From: JALEVB01 sp022768265
GTDB lineage: Bacteria > Bacillota_I > Bacilli_A > Erysipelotrichales > Erysipelotrichaceae
Length of the DNA stretch: 64,000 bases
NCBI GenBank assembly: GCA_034168985.1
Contig: JAXFJE010000014.1
Span: 18,361 to 82,360 of the forward strand
Reading direction: 5' to 3'
The notes beneath the pieces are model-generated. The model was given only the letters and a program-made list of their open reading frames with translations. It was not told where the DNA came from and did not search any database. Shown in pieces: positions 31,511 to 41,625 of this stretch. Position numbers and translations under genes: made by a program. How positions within the stretch are numbered: position 1 is the first letter of the stretch; each line of letters begins with the position of its first letter.

Positions 31511-34500
31511 ATGGGAAAGATCAATAAACGAATTTTTATAGAAAAAAGAACTGGTTTTCAAGTTGAAAAAACTGATTTGCTTAAAGAATTAAATGAGCAA
31601 TTGCATTTGGATGTCCAAGATCTAAGATTGCTTTTGGTTTATGATATCTTTGATATCGAAGAAGAAGTTTTAGCTAAAGCTTGTCAGACCGTATTTAGCG
31701 AAAAAATGGTAGATGATATCGTTGAAGCTGATTTGGCCAACAGCCATTACTTAGCTATTGAAACATTGCCAGGACAATATGATCAAAGAGCAGATAGCGC
31801 TATGCAGTGTATAAAACTGTTAGATCCTTCTAGTCAATGTACGATCACATGTGGCAAAGTTTATTTGTTTGCGCAAGATGTTGATGTGATGAAGATCCAA
31901 AACTATCTAGTTAACCCGATCGAATCACGTGTCAAAGATATGAACGTCATGAAGATCGATCAAAACGTTGAAGTTACGCCATTAGAAAAATATGATGATT
32001 TTATCATGATGGATGATGAAAAGACCAAAGCTTTCTTAAAAGAAAAAGGACTAGCAATGTCTTTAGAAGATCTTGAATTAGTTAAGGCATACTTCAAAGA
32101 TCAAGAAAAACGTAATCCAACCGAAACTGAAATTAAAGTTTTAGATACTTATTGGAGCGATCATTGTCGTCATACTACTTTTGAAACAGAGCTTATTAGC
32201 ATCAAGTTTGAAAGCAAACGTTTCAATGATCAGATCCAAAAAGCCTATGAACGCTATCTTGCTTTACGTCAAGAAACCAAAAGAGAACATAAACCTATTA
32301 CCTTGATGGATATGGCAACGATCAATAGCCGTTACATGCGCCAAAATCATTTGGCTGATGATGTTGAGATCAGTGATGAGATCAATGCTTGCAGCGTGTT
32401 TGTAGATGTTGATCATGATGGGCAAATGGAAAAATGGTTGCTGCAATTTAAGAATGAAACACATAACCACCCAACGGAAATTGAACCTTTTGGGGGAGCA
32501 AGCACCTGTATCGGCGGCGCAATTCGGGATCCACTAAGTGGCAGAAGCTATGTTTACCAAGCAATGCGTATCACAGGTAGCGGAGACATCTTCACACCAT
32601 TAGATCAAACATTAGATGGTAAATTACCTCAACGTATCATTTCTAAGAAAAGTGCGCATGGTAACAGTAGCTATGGTAACCAAATTGGTTTAGCTACGAC
32701 CTATGTTCAAGAAATATATCATGATAGCTATGTTGCTAAGCATTTAGAAGTAGGTGCTGTCGTAGGAGCGGTAAAAGCTGAAAATGTCCGCCGTGAAAAG
32801 CCAGTTAAGGGTGATGTTGTCATCCTGCTTGGTGGTAAAACTGGACGTGATGGAATTGGAGGAGCAACAGGATCTAGTAAAGAACATACGATCGGTTCAT
32901 TAGAAAAATGTGCTTCTGAAGTTCAAAAGGGTAACGCTCCAGAAGAAAGAAAGATCCAACGTTTATTTAGAAATCCACAATGTACCAAATTGATCAAAAA
33001 ATGTAATGACTTTGGAGCTGGTGGTGTCAGTGTCGCTATTGGTGAATTGGCGGAAGGTTTGTTGATCGATCTAGGTAAGGTACGTTGTAAATATGCTGGT
33101 TTAAATGCAACCGAAATTGCTATCAGTGAATCGCAAGAACGTATGGCAGTTGTTGTTGAAGCTAAAGATGCCCAACAGTTTATCGAATTAGCACATGAAG
33201 AAAACTTAGATGCTTATGAAGTAGCAGTAGTGACCGATGATGCTCGTTTGAAGATGGTATTAAATGGGCAAACGGTCGTAGATATTGCTAGAGAATTTGT
33301 TGACAGCGCGGGTGCTCGTCAAAAATGTTCAGTTGTGATCAGCGAAAGCGTGGATAATGATGTTTTTGCTGATGTAGCTTTAAATAAAGAAAATATCTTA
33401 GCAACCTTGGCTGATAAAAATGTTGCCAGCCAAAAAGGTTTGGTTGAAATGTTTGATGCTTCAATTGGTAGCTGCAGCGTCATGATGCCATTTGGTGGTA
33501 AATATCAATTAACGCCAACTCAGGTATCGGTTGAAAAATTACCGATCAAAGATGGTAAGACCAATGCATGTAGTATCTTAGCTTATGGTTTTGATCCATA
33601 TTTGATGGAATATTCATGTTTTACTGGCGCAATGTATAGCGTATTGCTATCTATGGCGAAAACAGTAAGTGCTGGTGGTAATTTAGCAAATGTTTATTTC
33701 TCATTCCAAGAATATTTCGAAAGATTAAATAAAGATCCGCAAAAATGGGGCAAAGTAACAGAAAGTTTGTTAGGTGCCATCCATGTTCAAGATTACTTTG
33801 GTAAATGTGCCATCGGTGGTAAAGATAGCATGTCAGGAACTTTTAATGATCTAAATGTTTGTCCAACATTGATTTCTTTTGCTTGTTCCAAGGGCGATGT
33901 TGATAAGATCATTACGCCTGAATTGAAAAAAGCTGGATCAAAACTTGGAGTCTTTGTTCCTAAGATCGATCACGAAGGTTATCCAGATTTAGCTAGTTAT
34001 AAACAAATATTTACCAAAGTAGAAGAACTAAGCAAAGACCACAAGATATTAAGTTCTTATGTTGTTGAAAAAGGTGGTATCTTAAGTGCATTATTTAAAA
34101 TGAGCTTTGGTAATAAATTAGGTTTTGCGATCGATAGTGATCTACCATTGCTAAAACTAATTCCAGGGGCTATCGTTGTTGAAACCGCTATGGATATCGA
34201 GGCAGAAGATTATCATTGTCTAGGTTTGGTAAGCGAAGAAAATTATCGCATCAATGAGATCGAATTAACTTATGATGAAGCATTTGACGCTTGGTTCAAG
34301 GTGTTTACAAATATTTATCCAACATATCATGTCAATGCCAAACAAGATATCAAGGCTGCTGACTTTGTTACAGACAAAACGTTTAAAGCAAGTGAGCTAA
34401 CTGATGAAGTTAAGGTATTGTTAGCGGTGTTCCCAGGAACAAACTGTGAATATGATACTAGTCGTGCTTTTGAAGAAGAAGGTGCAACTTGTACGACCTT

Positions 34501-35209
34501 CGTCTTTAAAAACTTAACTGAACAAGATGTTTTAACAAGCATCGATCAACTTGCTGCTTTGATTGAAAAGACCAATATCTTTGTGATTCCAGGTGGATTC
34601 TCAAGTGGGGATGAACCAGACGGCAGTGCAAAATTCATCGTTAACGTTTTACAAAACGCCAAGATCAAAGCTGCAATCGATAATTTACGTCAACGTGATG
34701 GATTGATCTTGGGTATCTGTAATGGTTTCCAAGCATTGATCAAATCAGGATTGCTACCATATGGTGAAATCAAAGCATTGGATAAAGATGATTGTACGTT
34801 ATATCGTAATGATATCAACCGTCATATCAGCTGTGTAGCTAATACCCGTTGTACTTCTAATAATTCACCTTGGTTAGCAAGCAATGATGTTGGCACAGTT
34901 TATCAGATCCCAGTATCACATGGTGAAGGTAAATTTATCGTTAGCCCAGAAAAATTAGATGAATTATTAGCTAATGGACAAGTAGCGTTCCAATACTGTG
35001 ATGTTGAAGGAAATGTTAATGATCTGCCACAAAATAATATCAATGGTAGTACTTATGCAATTGAAGGTATTGTTTCGAAAGATGGCCATGTCTTAGGGAA
35101 GATGGGACACTCAGAACGTTATGTGCAAGGAACATTTAAAAATATCTATGGTAATAAAAAACAAAACATCTTTAAAAATGGTGTAAATTACTTTCGAAAG
35201 GGGAAATAA
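31511..35209 (+). CDS. purL: PurL, single-chain FGAM synthase (PurL-PurQ fusion, Clostridium type)
   Basis: 1232 residues. It makes formylglycinamidine ribonucleotide from FGAR, glutamine and ATP. The synthetase part is followed from about residue 970 by a fused glutaminase with the catalytic Cys in L-G-I-C-N-G-F-Q-A-L and His in S-H-G-E-G-K-F. In the synthetase part, N-E-T-H-N-H-P-T-E-I-E-P-F-G-G-A and a second half with A-I-G-G-K-D-S-M-S-G-T-F are clear. Because PurQ is fused and PurS-like functions are built in, no separate purS or purQ is needed, and none is present. Confidence 0.96.
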   Translation: MGKINKRIFIEKRTGFQVEKTDLLKELNEQLHLDVQDLRLLLVYDIFDIEEEVLAKACQTVFSEKMVDDIVEADLANSHYLAIETLPGQYDQRADSAMQCIKLLDPSSQCTITCGKVYLFAQDVDVMKIQNYLVNPIESRVKDMNVMKIDQNVEVTPLEKYDDFIMMDDEKTKAFLKEKGLAMSLEDLELVKAYFKDQEKRNPTETEIKVLDTYWSDHCRHTTFETELISIKFESKRFNDQIQKAYERYLALRQETKREHKPITLMDMATINSRYMRQNHLADDVEISDEINACSVFVDVDHDGQMEKWLLQFKNETHNHPTEIEPFGGASTCIGGAIRDPLSGRSYVYQAMRITGSGDIFTPLDQTLDGKLPQRIISKKSAHGNSSYGNQIGLATTYVQEIYHDSYVAKHLEVGAVVGAVKAENVRREKPVKGDVVILLGGKTGRDGIGGATGSSKEHTIGSLEKCASEVQKGNAPEERKIQRLFRNPQCTKLIKKCNDFGAGGVSVAIGELAEGLLIDLGKVRCKYAGLNATEIAISESQERMAVVVEAKDAQQFIELAHEENLDAYEVAVVTDDARLKMVLNGQTVVDIAREFVDSAGARQKCSVVISESVDNDVFADVALNKENILATLADKNVASQKGLVEMFDASIGSCSVMMPFGGKYQLTPTQVSVEKLPIKDGKTNACSILAYGFDPYLMEYSCFTGAMYSVLLSMAKTVSAGGNLANVYFSFQEYFERLNKDPQKWGKVTESLLGAIHVQDYFGKCAIGGKDSMSGTFNDLNVCPTLISFACSKGDVDKIITPELKKAGSKLGVFVPKIDHEGYPDLASYKQIFTKVEELSKDHKILSSYVVEKGGILSALFKMSFGNKLGFAIDSDLPLLKLIPGAIVVETAMDIEAEDYHCLGLVSEENYRINEIELTYDEAFDAWFKVFTNIYPTYHVNAKQDIKAADFVTDKTFKASELTDEVKVLLAVFPGTNCEYDTSRAFEEEGATCTTFVFKNLTEQDVLTSIDQLAALIEKTNIFVIPGGFSSGDEPDGSAKFIVNVLQNAKIKAAIDNLRQRDGLILGICNGFQALIKSGLLPYGEIKALDKDDCTLYRNDINRHISCVANTRCTSNNSPWLASNDVGTVYQIPVSHGEGKFIVSPEKLDELLANGQVAFQYCDVEGNVNDLPQNNINGSTYAIEGIVSKDGHVLGKMGHSERYVQGTFKNIYGNKKQNIFKNGVNYFRKGK

Positions 35210-35211
35210 AA

Positions 35212-36237
35212 ATGTCAAATAATTATAAAGCAGCTGGTGTCGATTTAGAAGCTGGTTATGAAGTTGTTTCAAGAATCAAAAAACATGTAAAAAGGACCGA
35301 TCGCCCTGGAGTCATGGGTTCGATCGGGGCCTTTGGCGGCTTGTTTGATCTTGCTAGTTTAAATTATAAAAATCCAGTTTTGGTTAGTGGAACAGATGGT
35401 GTTGGTACAAAATTAAAATTAGCGATGATGATGAACAAACACGATACTATTGGGATCGATGTGGTAGCTATGTGTGTTAATGATGTCTTGGCCCAAGGGG
35501 CAAAACCATTATTTTTCTTAGATTATGTGGCAGTAGGGAAAAATCATCCAGCCGTGATCGAAGATATCGTTAAAGGTGTAGCAGATGGTTGTGTCATGGC
35601 TAATTGTGCCTTGATCGGTGGCGAAACTGCTGAAATGCCAGATATGTATGATGAAGATGAATATGATGTAGCTGGCTTTACGGTTGGTGCAGTAGAAAAA
35701 GATATGATCATTGAACCATCTAGGGTCAAGGAAGGCGATGTGGTCATCGGTATTGCTAGTAGCGGGGTGCATTCTAATGGTTTCTCTTTGGTCAGAAAGA
35801 TCGTTTTAAAAGATAACGCTATTGCTTTGGATACTTATTTTGAAGAACTAAATGGTACCATTGGGGAAGCATTATTGACCCCAACCAAGATCTATGTCAG
35901 AAGCGTTAGCGAAGTAATCGATAATGTCAATGTTCATGGTATCGCGCATATCACAGGTGGGGGCTTCTATGAAAACATGCCTCGTTGCTTACAAGAAGGT
36001 CAAGGTATTACCATCGATAAAAATAGTTTCGAAGTATTGCCTATTTTTAAAGTTTTACAAAAATTAAGCGGCATGGAAGAAAAAGAAATGTACAATGTAT
36101 TCAATATGGGCATTGGTATGATCGTTATCGTTGATGCTAATGATGCTGATAAAACGTTAGAAATCTTAGCTAAACATGGAGAAAAGGCTAGTGTGATCGG
36201 CAAGGTTACAACAAAGCCAGGAATTGAGATCTTATGA
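35212..36237 (+). CDS. purM: PurM, AIR synthetase
   Basis: 341 residues, family length. It closes the imidazole ring of FGAM to AIR using ATP. The N-terminal Y-K-A-A-G-V-D, G-G-F-G-G-L-F-like segment, G-T-D-G-V-G-T-K-L-K and A-L-I-G-G-E-T-A-E-M-P are diagnostic. It begins two bases after the purL stop behind AAAGGGGA, and its last 4 bases overlap purN. Confidence 0.97.
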   Translation: MSNNYKAAGVDLEAGYEVVSRIKKHVKRTDRPGVMGSIGAFGGLFDLASLNYKNPVLVSGTDGVGTKLKLAMMMNKHDTIGIDVVAMCVNDVLAQGAKPLFFLDYVAVGKNHPAVIEDIVKGVADGCVMANCALIGGETAEMPDMYDEDEYDVAGFTVGAVEKDMIIEPSRVKEGDVVIGIASSGVHSNGFSLVRKIVLKDNAIALDTYFEELNGTIGEALLTPTKIYVRSVSEVIDNVNVHGIAHITGGGFYENMPRCLQEGQGITIDKNSFEVLPIFKVLQKLSGMEEKEMYNVFNMGIGMIVIVDANDADKTLEILAKHGEKASVIGKVTTKPGIEIL

Positions 36238-36803
36238 TAAAGATTGCGGTTTTTGCCAGCGGAACTGGCAGCAATTTCGATGCAATCTTAGAAAATATTC
36301 ATCAAGGCAAGCTTCAAGCAGAGCTTGCTTTGATGGTTTGTGATAAACCAGCTGCTTTGGTAGTAGAAAAAGCTAAGAAGGCTAATATTCCATCTTTTGT
36401 ATTTAATCCCAAAGACTATCCTAGTAAAGCTGCATATGATCAAGCTATCTTAGAAGCTTGTCGCAAAGCTGGGGTAGAAATGATCATCCTAGCAGGTTAT
36501 ATGCGCATCGTATCAGAAATCTTATTACGAGCTTATCCTAATAAGATCATTAATATCCATCCATCTTTATTACCAGCATTTAAAGGCAAAGATGCGATCA
36601 AACAAGCTTATGACTATGGCGTTAAGGTCATGGGCGTTAGCGTACATTATGTAAATGAAGATCTAGATGGCGGAGATATCATTGCCCAAAAAGCTTTTGC
36701 GTGTGATGGCATGAGCTTAAGTGAAGCAGAATGTAACATCCATGCTATTGAGCATCAGTTATATCCCCAAACCATTCAAAAACTAATTGAGGAGGAACGA
36801 TAA
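36234..36803 (+). CDS. purN: PurN, GAR transformylase
   Basis: 189 residues. Formyl-THF-dependent formylation of glycinamide ribonucleotide. F-A-S-G-T-G-S-N-F-D-A-I at the N-terminus binds the phosphate; the catalytic N-I-H-P-S-L-L-P (Asn, His) and the later Asp in D-G-G-D-I-I are present. The ATG overlaps the purM stop as ATGA. Confidence 0.97.
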   Translation: MIKIAVFASGTGSNFDAILENIHQGKLQAELALMVCDKPAALVVEKAKKANIPSFVFNPKDYPSKAAYDQAILEACRKAGVEMIILAGYMRIVSEILLRAYPNKIINIHPSLLPAFKGKDAIKQAYDYGVKVMGVSVHYVNEDLDGGDIIAQKAFACDGMSLSEAECNIHAIEHQLYPQTIQKLIEEER

Positions 36804-38336
36804 ATGAAAAGGGCGATTGTTAGTGTATCAGATAAGACCAATATTGTAGAGTTTTGTCAAGAATTGACAGCTTTAGGTTATGAGATCATTTCGACAGGCG
36901 GCACGAAAAAAACGCTAGATGAAAATGGCATCAAGACCATTGCTATCGATGAAGTTACAGGTTTTCCAGAAATGTTGGATGGTCGTGTTAAAACCTTACA
37001 TCCTAAAGTGCATGGTGGTTTGCTAGGTGTTAGAGATAACGAAGAACATGTAGCACAAATGAAAGCCAACGAAATTGAAAACATTGATTTGGTATGTGTA
37101 AATCTATATCCATTTAAACAAACCATTGCTAAACCCGATTGTACCTTAGAACTGGCAATCGAAAATATCGATATTGGCGGACCAAGCATGCTTAGAAGTG
37201 CCGCTAAAAATCATAAATTTGTTACAGTTGTAACAGATGTATGTGATTATGATAAAGTTATCGCTGAAATTAAAGAACATGGAGATACGACCTTAGCAAC
37301 TCGTCAATATCTAGCTGCTAAAGTTTTCCAATTAACTGCTAGTTATGATGCCATGATCGCAGCCTATCTAAGTGATAAATACGCAGTAGCAAATGAAAAG
37401 AGCATAACGATGACCTATGATCTAAAACAAAGTCTTCGTTATGGCGAAAATCCTCATCAAAAAGCTAATTTCTATGTTGATAACCATCAATATCGTTATT
37501 CTTTAGCAACAGCTAAACAATTACATGGAAAAGAGCTATCATACAATAATATCCAAGATGCTAATGCAACGTTGCAGATCCTAAAAGATTTTGAAGATGA
37601 TTGCTGTGTAGTTGCAGTTAAACATATGAATCCATGTGGCGTAGGTATTGCTGATAACATTGATAAAGCATGGGATAAAGCTTATGAAGCTGATCCAGTT
37701 AGCATCTTCGGTGGTATCGTAGCTTTCAATAAAGAGGTAGATGTTTATTGTGCAACTGCAATGTCTAAGATGTTCTTAGAAATCATCTTAGCTCCGTCAT
37801 TTGAACCAGAAGCTTTAGAAATTCTAAGCAAAAAGAAAAATATTCGTTTGATGACCTTTGATCTTGAAGGTGAAGAAGCAAAGCAAAAATGTGTAAGTGT
37901 CGTAGGCGGCTTGTTGGTCCAAGATGAAGATACTTATCAAGAAAAAGCTGAAGAGCTAACCGTAGTAACTGAAGCCAAACCAACTACTGAAGATATCGTT
38001 GATTGCTTGTTTGGGCAAAAAATCGTTAAGCATGTTAAATCAAACGCTATCGTTGTGGTAAAAGATGGTCAAACGCTTGGTATTGGCGCTGGTCAAATGA
38101 ACCGTGTTGGTGCAGCAAGAATTGCTTTAGAACAAGCAAAAGAAAAAGCGCAAGGAGCTATCTTAGCATCTGATGCTTTCTTCCCAATGGATGATACAGT
38201 AGAATTAGCTAGCCAATATGGCATCAAGTGCATCATTCAGCCAGGTGGATCTATTAAGGACCAAGATTCCATTGATATGGCCAATAAACATAACATCGCC
38301 ATGGTCTTCACTGGAAAGCGTCATTTTAAACATTAA
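36804..38336 (+). CDS. purH: PurH, AICAR transformylase / IMP cyclohydrolase
   Basis: 510 residues. Bifunctional enzyme for the last two steps to IMP. The N-terminal cyclohydrolase (MGS-like) domain shows I-S-T-G-G-T and G-R-V-K-T-L-H-P-K-V-H-G-G; the C-terminal transformylase shows L-R-Y-G-E-N-P-H-Q and the K-H-x-N-P-C-G catalytic segment (V-K-H-M-N-P-C-G). GGAGG upstream in the purN tail. The start directly follows the purN stop. Confidence 0.97.
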   Translation: MKRAIVSVSDKTNIVEFCQELTALGYEIISTGGTKKTLDENGIKTIAIDEVTGFPEMLDGRVKTLHPKVHGGLLGVRDNEEHVAQMKANEIENIDLVCVNLYPFKQTIAKPDCTLELAIENIDIGGPSMLRSAAKNHKFVTVVTDVCDYDKVIAEIKEHGDTTLATRQYLAAKVFQLTASYDAMIAAYLSDKYAVANEKSITMTYDLKQSLRYGENPHQKANFYVDNHQYRYSLATAKQLHGKELSYNNIQDANATLQILKDFEDDCCVVAVKHMNPCGVGIADNIDKAWDKAYEADPVSIFGGIVAFNKEVDVYCATAMSKMFLEIILAPSFEPEALEILSKKKNIRLMTFDLEGEEAKQKCVSVVGGLLVQDEDTYQEKAEELTVVTEAKPTTEDIVDCLFGQKIVKHVKSNAIVVVKDGQTLGIGAGQMNRVGAARIALEQAKEKAQGAILASDAFFPMDDTVELASQYGIKCIIQPGGSIKDQDSIDMANKHNIAMVFTGKRHFKH

Positions 38337-38338
38337 TC

Positions 38339-39598
38339 ATGGCAAAAGTATTAGTTATAGGTAGTGGTGGCCGTGAGCATGCCATTGCCTATAAATTTAA
38401 AAATTCCCCATCAGTTGACGAAGTATATGTAGCACCAGGTAATCCTGGAATGGGCGATGTTGCTACGATCGTTGATATCAAGATGGATGATTATGATAAA
38501 TTAGTAAGTTTTTGTAAAGAAAAAGCCATCGATCTAGTATTTGTGGGGCCAGAAATTCCTTTATGTGATGGTATCGTTGATGAACTTATGGTCAAAGGTA
38601 TCAATGTCTTTGGTCCAACTAAGGCTGCGGCAAGACTTGAAGGCTCAAAAGTTTTTTCTAAGATGATGATGAAAAAATATGCTATACCTACGGCTAAGTA
38701 TGAATCATTTGATGACTTTGAAAAGGCTAAAGCCTATTTATTAGCCCAAAGCTGTCCCATCGTTATTAAAGCTGATGGCTTAGCAGCCGGTAAAGGGGTC
38801 GTTATTCCCCAAACCCAAGAGGAAGCACTAAAAGATCTAGAAGATATGATGTGCAACCAATTATTCAAAGAAGCAGGTAAAAATGTCGTTATCGAAGAAT
38901 ATCTAGAAGGTGAAGAATTCTCATTACTAGCCTTTGTTAAAAATGATAAGGTCTATGGTATGCAATTAGCGCAAGATCATAAAAGAGCTTATGATAATGA
39001 TGAAGGTTTAAATACGGGTGGTATGGGAGCTTATACCCCAGTAAACCATTTACCACAAAGTGCTTATGAAGAAGCGATGGAAAAAATCATGAAACCGATG
39101 GCCAAAGCCATGGTTGATGAAGGCTGTCCATTCACGGGTGTTTTATATGGTGGATGCATGTTGACTAAAGATGGTGTTAAGACCATTGAATTTAATGTCC
39201 GCTTTGGTGACCCTGAAACAGAAGTTATCTTGCTAGCCTTGCAAAATGACCTTTATACAACCATAATGGATATTTTAGCTGATAAAGAAGTAGAGTTAAA
39301 ATTTGACGATCAAAAATATTTAGGGGTTGTCATGGCCAATAAAGGATATCCGCAAAGCTACGAAAAAGGAGCGATCATCAGTGGATTAAATGATGCTCAA
39401 TTAGTATTCCATATGGGTACAGCTGTCGATCAAGATGGCAATACCATTGCAACTGGTGGTAGGGTATTATTTGTCGTTGGTAAAGGTGATACATTAAAAC
39501 AAGCGAAAGAAAATGCCTATGCTAATGTATCGAAGATCAAATGCGATACTTTATTCTATCGTCATGATATCGGAGATAAAGGTCTAAAACATGAATAG
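38339..39598 (+). CDS. purD: PurD, GAR synthetase
   Basis: 419 residues, ATP-grasp enzyme joining glycine to phosphoribosylamine. V-I-G-S-G-G-R-E-H-A at the N-terminus, the grasp-domain K-A-D-G-L-A-A-G-K-G-V and N-V-R-F-G-D-P-E-T are diagnostic. It begins two bases after the purH stop, and its end overlaps the Nudix gene by 8 bases. Confidence 0.97.
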   Translation: MAKVLVIGSGGREHAIAYKFKNSPSVDEVYVAPGNPGMGDVATIVDIKMDDYDKLVSFCKEKAIDLVFVGPEIPLCDGIVDELMVKGINVFGPTKAAARLEGSKVFSKMMMKKYAIPTAKYESFDDFEKAKAYLLAQSCPIVIKADGLAAGKGVVIPQTQEEALKDLEDMMCNQLFKEAGKNVVIEEYLEGEEFSLLAFVKNDKVYGMQLAQDHKRAYDNDEGLNTGGMGAYTPVNHLPQSAYEEAMEKIMKPMAKAMVDEGCPFTGVLYGGCMLTKDGVKTIEFNVRFGDPETEVILLALQNDLYTTIMDILADKEVELKFDDQKYLGVVMANKGYPQSYEKGAIISGLNDAQLVFHMGTAVDQDGNTIATGGRVLFVVGKGDTLKQAKENAYANVSKIKCDTLFYRHDIGDKGLKHE

Positions 39599-39989
39599 AG
39601 AATTATCTTGCGGTGCTATCGTTATTCATGGCGATGATATCTTGCTGATCAAAAGTATATATGGTCACTGGGGTTTTCCTAAAGGTCATCAAGAAAATGG
39701 TGAAAATGATCAGCAGACGGCTATTAGAGAAGTTAAGGAAGAGACTAATATTGATATCAATATCTTAGCAGATACTTATTTTTCTAATGAATATAGTCCT
39801 AAAAAAGATGTCATCAAAGAAGTGAGATATTTTATCGCAACATGTTTGAATGATGTGATCAAGCATCAAGAAAGCGAACTAACTAATGCCAAATGGGTAA
39901 ACATAGCTGATGTGCTAGATTATCTAACCTTTGACAATGATAAAGACATTTTTATCAAAGCAATGTTAGCTTTAGGAAAAGCTAAATAA
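39591..39989 (+). CDS. Nudix hydrolase, Ap4A-hydrolase-like
   Basis: 132 residues. The Nudix box begins at Gly32 and runs G-x5-E-x7-R-E-V-K-E-E-T-N-I, matching the consensus except that the last Gly is Asn53. W-G-F-P-K-G-H before the box resembles bis(5'-nucleosyl)-tetraphosphatases. As the last gene of the purine operon it probably clears a nucleotide by-product, but the substrate is not determined. Confidence 0.9.
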   Translation: MNRELSCGAIVIHGDDILLIKSIYGHWGFPKGHQENGENDQQTAIREVKEETNIDINILADTYFSNEYSPKKDVIKEVRYFIATCLNDVIKHQESELTNAKWVNIADVLDYLTFDNDKDIFIKAMLALGKAK

Positions 39990-40014
39990 TTTGCATATTA
40001 TTGAAGATAAAATT

Positions 40015-40041
40015 AGGATCAACACTCAAGTTGATCCTTTT
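40015..40041 (+). terminator. terminator of the purine operon
   Basis: 9-bp stem AGGATCAAC (40015-40023) / GTTGATCCT (40030-40038), loop ACTCAA, then T-run. Confidence 0.85.
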
Positions 40042-40089
40042 ATTATCGTTTTATGTTCATGATCTATTTAGCTTTATTTATGGGTAATT

Positions 40090-40117
40090 AAAAAAGCCAC
40101 TTGATTAAAAGTGGCTT
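40090..40117 (-). terminator. terminator of gatZ (minus strand)
   Basis: 9-bp stem AAGCCACTT (40094-40102) / AAGTGGCTT (40109-40117); read on the minus strand it is followed by six U. Confidence 0.88.
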
Positions 40118-40122
40118 ACATT

Positions 40123-41457
40123 TTATTTAATTGTAATTTTTTCTTGATGAGTTGCAAATAAGTATTCATCAATACAGTTTTTAACGCGATCTTTGATCAA
40201 TTCTTCTGGATCATTTTTTAATAGTCCTTCACGAACCTTTGTGTATTGGATAGGCATGAATTGACTCATTAAATTCAATGGTACTTCATCAAGGGAGCGA
40301 AGATTATCGATCAAAGTTTTTAAAGCAGCTTGTACTTTTTCATTTGGTAGATAATAACGGCAACGATCTGAGAAAGAGAATTTACGTTTGATTCTTAAGG
40401 CGTTTTCATCTCCAGTGTAGTATTTTGCCCATTTATCTGGTTTTGCTAACATAGCTTCTTCTAAAACTTCGATGAAGTTACTTACTTTGGTATCAGTGTT
40501 TTTGAAAGCTTCATTTTCAATGTAAGCTAAAGCAAAGATGCCTTCTCGTAAAGCGAAGGTCAAAGCTGGACCAACTTTTAAGATACCTACACCATCTTCA
40601 ACTAATTCTTTTAATTTATATTTAGTTTGGTAGTCAGTTGAATGTCCTTCAAAGACCATGGTTGGATATTCCTTGATTGAAGCCATCAAATCAACAGCTT
40701 TAGCGCGGTCGTATTCTGTGCAACCAGCATCTTTTTCTTCAACACCTGGTTGAACAACTACCCCGATAACATTATCCCATGCTTCTTGTAGATCTAGATT
40801 TTTAAAGGCATTTTCAAAAGTTTTAACTGTTTGTTTGAAATCTTCTACTTTGGTAACTTGGATACCTTGATCAACAGTAGCGCCAGTTGCCCCACCTGGA
40901 ATAGGTACTTCAGAACCAACGATATAAACAGGTTGTAAGGCTTCTGGATTAGTCTTTAATAATTCATGATAAGTATCTTGGGCAACTTTAGCCAAGATAG
41001 ATCCACGTCTAGCGATCGTTTCATCACTTAAACGCGTATTAGGATCATCATCAGCCACTTTCATAGAAGTATCGATATGAATTTTGGTAAAGCCAGCTGC
41101 TACATAGCTACGAATTAATTCTTTAGCATTTTCCATAGCTTTTTCTTCTGGAAGAGCAGTCCAAGTAAGTGGACCTAAATGGTCACCACCTAAGATAACT
41201 TGTTTCATGCTGATACCAACTTTATCAGCAATCTTTTCTACAAAGTGATGGAAGTCTTTGGGGGTCATATTGGTGTAGCCACCGAATTGGTCTACTTGGT
41301 TGCTTGTAGATTCGATCAAGCAATAAGTATTAGTAGCTTTGGCGCGTTCTAAAGCTGCTTCGATTACATATTCATTGGCACTACAGCATGAATAGATACC
41401 TACAGCTTCATTTTGCTTTTGCAATGTTACGATGTCCTTTAAAGGATGTTTGTTCAT
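40123..41457 (-). CDS. gatZ: GatZ/KbaZ-type D-tagatose-bisphosphate aldolase subunit
   Basis: 444 residues. GatZ and KbaZ are the non-catalytic, chaperone-like subunits of class II tagatose-1,6-bisphosphate aldolase. Family segments are V-G-I-Y-S-C-C-S-A-N, Q-V-I-L-G-G-D-H-L-G-P, H-I-D-T-S-M and Y-I-V-G-S-E-V-P-I-P-G-G. AGGAG sits nine bases before the ATG at 41457; the ATG at 41466 abuts the AGGAG and is unlikely. No catalytic partner (GatY/KbaY) or galactitol/GalNAc genes are nearby, so it is an orphan here; some relatives without a partner may act on other sugar phosphates. Confidence 0.9.
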   Translation of the reverse strand: MNKHPLKDIVTLQKQNEAVGIYSCCSANEYVIEAALERAKATNTYCLIESTSNQVDQFGGYTNMTPKDFHHFVEKIADKVGISMKQVILGGDHLGPLTWTALPEEKAMENAKELIRSYVAAGFTKIHIDTSMKVADDDPNTRLSDETIARRGSILAKVAQDTYHELLKTNPEALQPVYIVGSEVPIPGGATGATVDQGIQVTKVEDFKQTVKTFENAFKNLDLQEAWDNVIGVVVQPGVEEKDAGCTEYDRAKAVDLMASIKEYPTMVFEGHSTDYQTKYKLKELVEDGVGILKVGPALTFALREGIFALAYIENEAFKNTDTKVSNFIEVLEEAMLAKPDKWAKYYTGDENALRIKRKFSFSDRCRYYLPNEKVQAALKTLIDNLRSLDEVPLNLMSQFMPIQYTKVREGLLKNDPEELIKDRVKNCIDEYLFATHQEKITIK

Positions 41458-41625
41458 GTTATTCATCTCCTTTTATCTATACTTATTTTATAATAAAATG
41501 CTTGCATAATCTAATAATTAATTTGTCTTTTTGAAAAAAATCACTATTTAAATTACTATTTATCATAAATAAATAGGATTTTGAAGGATCTGGCATATAT
41601 TTAACTAGAAGGAGGAAAACAGGAT

